From: Sulfurimonas sp.
GTDB lineage: Bacteria > Campylobacterota > Campylobacteria > Campylobacterales > Sulfurimonadaceae
Assembly (NCBI GenBank): GCA_021648465.1
Contig: JAKISR010000041.1
Coordinates: forward strand, 1 to 17,389
Length of the DNA stretch: 17,389 nt
Direction: 5' to 3'
The notes below the pieces were generated by a model, which saw only the letters and a program-made list of their open reading frames with translations, did no database searches and had not been told where the DNA came from. Position numbers and translations under genes: made by a program. Positions 12,394 to 17,389 of this stretch are shown one piece after another. Position 1 is the first letter of the stretch. Each line of letters starts with the position of its first letter.

Positions 12394-14163
12394 TTAAATT
12401 AGTTGATTTCGAACAAACTCTAAATAATGCCCCTCTTCATCTTCAAGTTCTGCATGTGTTCCTCTTTGAACAATTTCACCAGCATTTAAAACATAAATAG
12501 TATCAGCATTTTTTACTGTGCTTAGTCTGTGGGCTATGGTTATAATCGTTTTATTTTTTAACAGAGGTGCTATGGCACTGTGGAGTTTTGCTTCTGTGTG
12601 AACATCTAGGGCTGAGGTTGATTCGTCAAATATTACTACACTTGGGTTTGCTATTATCATTCTCGCTATACTTAAGCGTTGTCTTTGTCCACCTGACAAC
12701 CTTATGCCGTGATGACCAACTATTGTATCAAGACAATTATTCATATCATCTATCATATCTTGAAGTTGAGCGATTTTTAGAGCATCTTTTATCTCTTTAT
12801 CACTGATGCTTTTGTCTCCCATAGTTATATTAAATCTAAGAGTTGAATTAAAAAGAATTGGCATTTGAAGAACTAAAAATATTTTTTGTCTTAGTGATGT
12901 TTTATCTATATTATCAATATCAATATTGTTATAACTAAGTTCTCCTCCACTCTTTTCATAAAATCCTGACATAACTTGGGCTAGAGTTGTTTTTCCGCTT
13001 CCACTTGCTCCAATTAGTGCTATTTTAGAGTTTGCTTTGATATCTAGTGAGATATTTTTAAGTATCTTTTTTTTGTTAGAGTATGAAAAGCTTAAATTTT
13101 TTAGTGAAATATCTACATTGTTTGATTTTATAATTTTCTCACCACTTTGTTCTGTTTTAAGTGTAAGAATTTTGTTTATTCTTTTTAACGCACTCATAGC
13201 AGAGGAGTAGCTGTACTGCATAGTAAGTATATCTTGAACGGGGGTCATTATAAACCAAATATAGCCAAACATGGCAAACATCATACCTATACTCAAATCA
13301 CTGTATGCCACTAAAACTAAACCACTTGCTCGTAAAAGCTCGAACATAATTAAAAAGATGGTGTAAGATAGTCTTTCATAAACTACACTTTTAAAGCTAT
13401 ACTTATTCGAAGTTGTTTGAATCTCTTTCGCACTTGTAATTGCATTTTTAAAAAAGTAATTCTCTTTATTACTAGCTTTTATTTGACCATAAAGTTCTAA
13501 TGTTTCGCCAACACTATTTTGAAATTTTTCTATTGCTTCATTTTCCTCTTTTTTAAGCACACCAACTTTTTTAGACATTTTTTTGCTTAGTAAAATTATA
13601 AGAGGTTGTATGACTAGAATCATTATTCCTAAAATAGGGTCAATCATAATCATAACTACTCCAACAGCTAAGAGAGTTAAAATAGAAGTTATAAACTTAC
13701 TAACACTAGAGATAATAAAATCATCAAGAGTATTCACATCAGTAATTAGATTTGCGGTAATTGCGCCACTTCCTAGTGTTTCATACTCATTCATAGAAGT
13801 TATTTTAAGATGATTTATAAGTTTTTGTCGTATCATAAAAGTGACATATTTTGAAATTTTAGTAAAAATTTTTGTTATTACTACATTTAGAGCATAATAA
13901 ACAAAACGTAAAAAAATAACCGCAAATGTAACTATAGCTATATAGTAAAATGCAGAAGTATTACCAATAAAATAGTTAATGCTATTTACAAAATATGAAG
14001 GTTTGTCTAAAAGAATCTCATCAACCATAATAGGAAGCATCATAGGGATAGGAATACTAACAGCAATTGCCATTAAAGTGATTATTTGCCCATAAATAAG
14101 AGAGGGTTTTTTATCTAGAATTAAGTTAAAAATTGTTTTTAGTGTAATTTGTTTTTTGCTCAT
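12394..14163 (-). CDS. ABC exporter half-transporter (MsbA/MdlB-type, membrane and ATPase fused)
   Basis: This 589-residue ATP-driven exporter half joins a six-helix membrane domain (about 20-320) to a C-terminal ATPase (about 350-589), and would act as a homodimer or with a partner in the inner membrane. The ATPase is complete: Walker A GASGSGKT at 385-392, Q-loop Q433, signature LSGGQRQR at 489-496, Walker B VVIFDE at 509-514 with the catalytic Glu E514, D-loop SALD and switch His H545. No peptidase domain, lipid-specific motif or neighbouring biosynthetic gene reveals the substrate. Its neighbour is an MFS transporter gene that ends 24 nt upstream on the same strand, suggesting co-transcription. 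There is no clear Shine-Dalgarno before the ATG at 14163. A lipid or drug/peptide exporter is most likely. Confidence 0.9.
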   Translation of the reverse strand: MSKKQITLKTIFNLILDKKPSLIYGQIITLMAIAVSIPIPMMLPIMVDEILLDKPSYFVNSINYFIGNTSAFYYIAIVTFAVIFLRFVYYALNVVITKIFTKISKYVTFMIRQKLINHLKITSMNEYETLGSGAITANLITDVNTLDDFIISSVSKFITSILTLLAVGVVMIMIDPILGIMILVIQPLIILLSKKMSKKVGVLKKEENEAIEKFQNSVGETLELYGQIKASNKENYFFKNAITSAKEIQTTSNKYSFKSVVYERLSYTIFLIMFELLRASGLVLVAYSDLSIGMMFAMFGYIWFIMTPVQDILTMQYSYSSAMSALKRINKILTLKTEQSGEKIIKSNNVDISLKNLSFSYSNKKKILKNISLDIKANSKIALIGASGSGKTTLAQVMSGFYEKSGGELSYNNIDIDNIDKTSLRQKIFLVLQMPILFNSTLRFNITMGDKSISDKEIKDALKIAQLQDMIDDMNNCLDTIVGHHGIRLSGGQRQRLSIARMIIANPSVVIFDESTSALDVHTEAKLHSAIAPLLKNKTIITIAHRLSTVKNADTIYVLNAGEIVQRGTHAELEDEEGHYLEFVRNQLI

Positions 14164-14187
14164 AATATCAACAAACTATACTATGTT

Positions 14188-15504
14188 TTACTTAGATATT
14201 TTAGTTTTTAATTCTTCTTCCTCAATGGCACCAGTCACATACTTAATAACAATTATTTTTTCACTATCGTTTATATACCATTCTGCGATATGTTTCTCTT
14301 CAAGGTTTCTAAGTTTGGCTGTATCAATGCTATCTTGTTCAAGATATAAAAAAGAGTGCTTAGTTGGATTTTTAAGTTTTAGAGTCCATAAAAGCCATAG
14401 AGTTGCTATAACTGCTACAGAGATACCGATAGTTTCTCTATCACTTATGCCAAGCATTAAACCAGCAGTGGTTCCACCGATAAATGTAGCAAAATAAGCA
14501 GCAGAATTAGAGACACCAAGTGCTGCCCCTTTTTGATGTACTTTTGCAAACTTTGTAATCATTGATTGAACAAGAGGCTCCATCATGTTAAATGCTATAA
14601 AAAACATTACAACACCAACGATAAAAATAGTGCTAGAAGTTGTAAGACCCATAATTAAAAATGCTATGATAAAAAGAACAATAGAGAGTAAGAAAATCTC
14701 TTTAGGTTTGTTATATTTCTCACCAAATACAGCAGCAGGACCCATAGCAACTAAACCAAAAATCATAGCAGGTAAATAAGCCATATAAAGGTCTGATATT
14801 TCCCAAGCAAAATCAGTACTTGTAAGAATAATTGGGATAATAACAAATGCTACAGTCATTAAACCTTTTTGCATTGCATTGATGATAATCATATTTAAAA
14901 GATTAGGGTCTTTAATGATATCAGAAGTTCTTGTTGTTGCATGATAGGTGTGTTTGATAATAGGAGGTGTTGGTACTTTTGTAAAAAGAAGTAAAATAGC
15001 CAAAATCGCTAAAACAGCTGTAATAATAAAAAGAAAATCCAAACCATAGTTTGCACCAAGAACAGGACCAAGACCCATAGCAATAGCAAAACTTAAAGCG
15101 ATAGAACCACCCATAATTGCCATAGCTTTACCGCGAACTTCTTCAGGAACTAGATCTGAAATCATAGCTGTAATAACTGCACCAATAGCACCTGCACCCT
15201 GTAAGAAACGACCAAACATAAGAGTATATATATCAGTTGAGTAAGCACAAATAATAGAACCAACTAGGAAGATAAGAAGACCAACTAAAAGAGTAGGTTT
15301 TCTACCTATTTTATCACTCATTGTTCCAAAAGGAACTTGAAAAATTGCTTGAGTTAGTGCATACCCACCAACAACAACACCAACTAAAAGTGGTGTTGAA
15401 CCTTCTAAATCAAGAGCGTAAATAGAGATAACTGGTAAAACTAAAAATAGACCTAAAAATCTAAGTGAAAGAATTGCCGAGAGAGGGAGGACTTTTTTAA
15501 ACAT
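14188..15504 (-). CDS. MFS transporter, YajR-like, with a C-terminal cytoplasmic tail domain
   Basis: This inner-membrane secondary transporter of the major facilitator superfamily has 438 residues. Twelve hydrophobic helices span about 5-377. Motif A is clear in the loop after helix 2 (G60, D64, G67-R68-K69-P70), and GRFLQGAGAIGA at 98-109 is typical of proton-coupled drug-efflux types. After the last helix a soluble tail of about 60 residues remains. Its end, with HIAEWYINDSEKIIVIKY and a final basic/acidic helix, could form a small alpha-beta unit like the YAM domain of E. coli YajR. That resemblance is from recall and needs a profile test. AAGGT precedes the ATG. The ABC exporter gene follows after 24 nt. 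Substrate unknown. Confidence 0.87.
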   Translation of the reverse strand: MFKKVLPLSAILSLRFLGLFLVLPVISIYALDLEGSTPLLVGVVVGGYALTQAIFQVPFGTMSDKIGRKPTLLVGLLIFLVGSIICAYSTDIYTLMFGRFLQGAGAIGAVITAMISDLVPEEVRGKAMAIMGGSIALSFAIAMGLGPVLGANYGLDFLFIITAVLAILAILLLFTKVPTPPIIKHTYHATTRTSDIIKDPNLLNMIIINAMQKGLMTVAFVIIPIILTSTDFAWEISDLYMAYLPAMIFGLVAMGPAAVFGEKYNKPKEIFLLSIVLFIIAFLIMGLTTSSTIFIVGVVMFFIAFNMMEPLVQSMITKFAKVHQKGAALGVSNSAAYFATFIGGTTAGLMLGISDRETIGISVAVIATLWLLWTLKLKNPTKHSFLYLEQDSIDTAKLRNLEEKHIAEWYINDSEKIIVIKYVTGAIEEEELKTKISK

Positions 15505-15518
15505 TATGTACCTTAAAT

Positions 15519-15524
15519 ATTATA
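15519..15524 (-). promoter_or_regulatory. Candidate -10 element of the MFS/ABC pair
   Basis: TATAAT on the minus strand (15524-15519) lies 14 nt before the MFS ATG at 15504. A second TATAAT (15540-15535) lies slightly farther up. Neither has a strong -35, so which is used is unclear. Confidence 0.4.
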
Positions 15525-15551
15525 TAATGGCGTAATTATATATAAAAGATT

Positions 15552-15563
15552 GTTTACGCAAAC
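15552..15563. promoter_or_regulatory. Near-palindrome between the divergent MFS and rdgB genes
   Basis: GTTTACGCAAAC is a 12-bp palindrome with one mismatched pair (GTTT-x-CG-x-AAAC). It sits between the two start regions, where a repressor of the transporter or of both genes might bind. No known operator is matched. Confidence 0.25.
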
Positions 15564-15601
15564 TTTATGAATTAAAAAAGCTTATGCTTAAAGTAAATTA
15601 T

Positions 15602-15615
15602 AAGGATTCCATGTG
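15602..15615 (+). promoter_or_regulatory. Ribosome site and start-stop overlap at rdgB
   Basis: AAGGA (15602-15606) is followed by ATGTGAAA. The ATG at 15611 is immediately followed by TGA, while the GTG at 15613 opens the rdgB frame, 6 nt after the Shine-Dalgarno. The GTG must therefore be the coding start, with a one-codon AUG-UGA frame overlapping it. Confidence 0.7.
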
Positions 15616-16200
15616 AAATTAGTATTGGCTACATCCAATAAAGGAAAAGTGAAAGAGATAAAAGCACTTTATAAAGAGTATGAAGTTATTGCATATAGTG
15701 AGCTTATAGATGAATTTGAGATTATTGAAGATGCGGATACTTTTAAAGGCAATGCTCTTATAAAAGCTAGAGCTGTTTATAAATCTTTAGATGATGAAGA
15801 TGTGATAGTTATAGCAGATGATAGTGGAATAAGTGTGGATATTCTTGATGGAAAACCAGGTATTTATAGTGCAAGACATGCAGGTGTAAATGCAAATGAT
15901 CAAGATAATCTATATAAGTTAATTGATGATATAAAAGAAAAAGATGTTAAATCTTCACCTGCTCATTATACGGCGGCTATTGCTATAGTTACAAAAAATA
16001 TTGAACGCTCAGTTCATGGCTGGATGTACGGAACTGCTTTAAGTGAGACAAAGGGTGATGGTGGGTTTGGTTATGATTCTATGTTTATACCACTTGAACA
16101 TGATAAAACTTTAGGTGAATTAGATGATGAGACAAAAAATAATTTATCTCATCGTGCAAAAGCACTTAAGCTTGCAAAAATAATTCTACAAACTTTATAG
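15613..16200 (+). CDS. rdgB: dITP/XTP pyrophosphatase (RdgB/HAM1 family)
   Basis: The enzyme hydrolyses dITP, ITP and XTP to monophosphates in the cytoplasm and keeps deaminated purines out of nucleic acids. It has 195 residues, the normal length. Signatures: the N-terminal ATSNKGKVKEI (6-16) nucleotide loop, TFKGNALIKARA (43-54), the metal-site ADDSG (68-72) leading into DGKPGIYSARHAG (79-91), GGFGYDSMF (150-158), and SHRAKAL (179-185) near the C-terminus. The GTG start is forced by the overlapping ATG-TGA and supported by AAGGA 6 nt upstream. It diverges from the MFS/ABC pair and converges on uppP, so it is probably a single-gene unit. Confidence 0.95.
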   Translation: MKLVLATSNKGKVKEIKALYKEYEVIAYSELIDEFEIIEDADTFKGNALIKARAVYKSLDDEDVIVIADDSGISVDILDGKPGIYSARHAGVNANDQDNLYKLIDDIKEKDVKSSPAHYTAAIAIVTKNIERSVHGWMYGTALSETKGDGGFGYDSMFIPLEHDKTLGELDDETKNNLSHRAKALKLAKIILQTL

Positions 16201-16230
16201 GAATTTTTTACTTAGAGTATAGAAAGAGAA

Positions 16231-16258
16231 TTCGATTTTATTTAAAAAGGCGTATAAT
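16231..16258 (+). promoter_or_regulatory. Orphan promoter-like element between rdgB and uppP
   Basis: TTCGAT (16231-16236) and TATAAT (16253-16258) are spaced by 16 nt on the + strand, 30 nt past the rdgB stop. No gene follows on this strand; transcription would run into the 3' end of uppP in antisense. See the hairpin at 16292-16322. Confidence 0.4.
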
Positions 16259-16285
16259 ATAGAGTTATATTTTCGTAAAATTTGC

Positions 16286-16348
16286 ATGAATCATCCTAAT
16301 AAAATGTATCTATTAAAGGATGTTCTAGCAAATAATATTCCCTTTTAA
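16286..16348 (+). other. Possible 20-codon ORF or small RNA downstream of the orphan promoter
   Basis: ATG at 16286 opens MNHPNKMYLLKDVLANNIPF and stops at 16346-16348, overlapping the uppP stop codon on the other strand. There is no Shine-Dalgarno. The same segment has a hairpin (CATCCT 16292-16297 with AGGATG 16317-16322, plus AATA/TATT inside with a bulge). A noncoding transcript is at least as likely as a peptide; nothing proves either. Confidence 0.2.
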
Positions 16349-17115
16349 TTAAAAATTATTAAAAGTAATACCCCAAACACAATACGATAGATACCAAAAA
16401 TTACAAATGTAAAGTTTTCTAAAAATTTTAAAAATAATTTGATAGTTATATAAGCTACTATGAACGAAACTACAAAACCAACGGCAAGATTTATTAAATT
16501 TGCATCAGTAAACTCACTATAATGTTTTAATAAGTCATAAAAAGTTACAGCACACATAACAGGAAGAGCTAGTAAAAAGCTAAATTCTGCACTTGCTTTT
16601 CTACTTAATCCCACAAGTAATGCACCAATTATAGTAGAACCTGCTCTACTTGTTCCAGGTATAAGAGCAAAAATTTGAGCAAATCCGATTATCATCGATT
16701 GTTTAAGGGTTACTTTTTCAACATCATCAATTAAAAGACGACTCTCTTGTATAAAAAACTTTTCAACCACTAAAAAGACAACCCCACCGATTATAAACAT
16801 AATTGCTACAATATTTATACTAAATAGCTCTTTTATCTGCGAAGAAAAAATAAACCCAATAGCACCAATAGGTATAAAAGCTAAAAAAATTTTTGTCCAT
16901 AAATCAATTTTTTTAAGACTAATTTTTTCTTTATAGTTAAACATAACGGCAAAAATAGCAGCAAATTGGATAATAACTTGATAAGCATTTGTAACGGAAT
17001 TTTGCTCAATGCCTAAAAATTTACTTGCAACTATAAGATGACCTGTTGAGGAGATAGGTAAAAACTCTGTAATTCCTTCGATGATACCTAAAATTATTGA
17101 ATCAAAAATACTCAT
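16345..17115 (-). CDS. uppP: Undecaprenyl-diphosphate phosphatase
   Basis: This inner-membrane enzyme dephosphorylates undecaprenyl diphosphate to recycle the lipid carrier of peptidoglycan and surface glycans, and its level affects bacitracin resistance. The protein is about 256 residues with some eight hydrophobic helices. Catalytic motifs are intact: E13-G-I-T-E17-F-L-P-I-S-S-T-G-H26 in the first helical hairpin, and PGTSRAG near residues 153-159, with R157 as the conserved arginine. I start it at the ATG at 17115 rather than the ATG two codons upstream (17121), because AGG (17125-17123) is 7 nt from the former and only 1 nt from the latter. A -10 like TATAAT (17141-17136) lies just upstream. 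It converges on rdgB. Confidence 0.94.
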   Translation of the reverse strand: MSIFDSIILGIIEGITEFLPISSTGHLIVASKFLGIEQNSVTNAYQVIIQFAAIFAVMFNYKEKISLKKIDLWTKIFLAFIPIGAIGFIFSSQIKELFSINIVAIMFIIGGVVFLVVEKFFIQESRLLIDDVEKVTLKQSMIIGFAQIFALIPGTSRAGSTIIGALLVGLSRKASAEFSFLLALPVMCAVTFYDLLKHYSEFTDANLINLAVGFVVSFIVAYITIKLFLKFLENFTFVIFGIYRIVFGVLLLIIFN

Positions 17116-17135
17116 GCACATACCTGGTTATAATT

Positions 17136-17141
17136 ATTATA
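17136..17141 (-). promoter_or_regulatory. Candidate -10 element of uppP
   Basis: TATAAT on the minus strand at 17141-17136 lies 20 nt before the chosen uppP start at 17115. A T-rich hexamer at the -35 position is weak. Confidence 0.45.
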
Positions 17142-17240
17142 TTTGAAAGTTTAGCATTTAAAAACTTACCTTACATTTTATAAGTAGATTTTTTTAATTA
17201 AGTTACAACTGTTAATGAATAAATAGGATATAGAGCTGGC

Positions 17241-17387
17241 TTATTTAAACTTCATGATTGTATAGCCCCAATAATTCCATACCAAATTAGACAACAAGCT
17301 TGATTGCTCTATAATTAGGTACTTCAAAGCGAAAAAGTCACACTCAAAGACTTCACCCAACGGGTGTAACTTTTTCCAAAACAAGAG
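17241..17387 (-). other. Open minus-strand frame of 48 codons running off the window, unassigned
   Basis: The frame is open from the window edge to a TAA at 17243-17241. It reads as a Leu/Phe/Trp/Tyr-rich peptide with pieces such as GEVFECDFFALKYLIIEQSS and NLVWNYWGYTIMKFK. I recognise no family. It overlaps a compound hairpin, so it may be chance or the C-terminal end of a gene lying beyond the window. Confidence 0.2.
17331..17376. repeat. Compound hairpin near the right edge
   Basis: Outer arms GAAAAAGT (17331-17338) and ACTTTTTC (17369-17376) enclose an inner stem CACCC (17354-17358)/GGGTG (17362-17366) with loop AAC. The inner G-C stem plus a downstream T-run on + resembles a terminator; the outer A/T arms make it readable as one on both strands. 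It could also be the end of a mobile element, since nothing to its right is visible. Confidence 0.45.
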
Positions 17388-17389
17388 AA

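Noticed and set aside
14156..14497. A 113-aa + strand ORF opposite the end of the MFS gene
   Set aside because: It is antisense to the MFS C-terminal tail and last helices, without ribosome site or recognised motif.
17115..17121. uppP start two codons upstream (ATG at 17121)
   Set aside because: The only Shine-Dalgarno-like AGG would be 1 nt from that ATG; its spacing suits the ATG at 17115.

Overview
The window is AT-rich and gene-dense and looks like a chromosomal segment from a member of the Campylobacterota (Epsilonproteobacteria), most like Sulfurimonas or a relative. The basis is the codon and base composition, the lysine/isoleucine-rich proteins, a short threonyl-tRNA synthetase with only a remnant of the TGS domain, the short IlvD, and AAGGA-type ribosome sites. 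The genus is an inference from recall of protein character; no search was run.

Layout: (1) 1-1990 is an accessory stretch. It starts with the first codons of a leftward gene, then holds two decayed insertion-sequence fragments (an IS3-type transposase core fragment on + and an ISAs1-type N-terminal fragment on -) joined through a 17-bp inverted repeat. A small secreted protein, a DEDDh-type exonuclease and a coupled pair of tiny genes (38 aa soluble, 67 aa membrane) follow. (2) 1992-2408 is a leftward operon of four tRNA genes, transcribed as Gly(GCC)-Leu(UAA)-Cys(GCA)-Ser(UGA), with a strong sigma-70-type promoter. (3) 2505-6577 is a rightward housekeeping operon ilvD-thrS-infC: branched-chain amino acid synthesis, threonyl-tRNA charging and translation initiation. 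(4) 6580-12277 is a leftward copper/silver efflux operon: a Met-rich YtkA-like periplasmic protein, a TolC-type outer-membrane channel, a CusB-type adaptor and a CusA-type RND pump. (5) 12394-15504 is a leftward pair, a YajR-like MFS transporter followed by an MsbA-type ABC exporter. (6) 15613-17115 holds rdgB (nucleotide-pool sanitation, +) converging on uppP (undecaprenyl-diphosphate phosphatase, -). (7) 17122-17389 is mostly noncoding, with an unassigned open frame running off the end and a compound hairpin.

The genes that clearly work together are the four efflux genes: metal capture in the periplasm, the inner-membrane pump, the adaptor and the outer-membrane exit. The translation-related genes thrS and infC sit opposite the tRNA operon across a shared intergenic region with divergent promoters.

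I did not find a convincing undescribed multi-gene system. The best candidates for novelty are the coupled 38/67-aa gene pair, the Met-ladder periplasmic protein serving a Cus pump whose adaptor lacks the usual N-terminal metal site, and the orphan promoter with a hairpin between rdgB and uppP.
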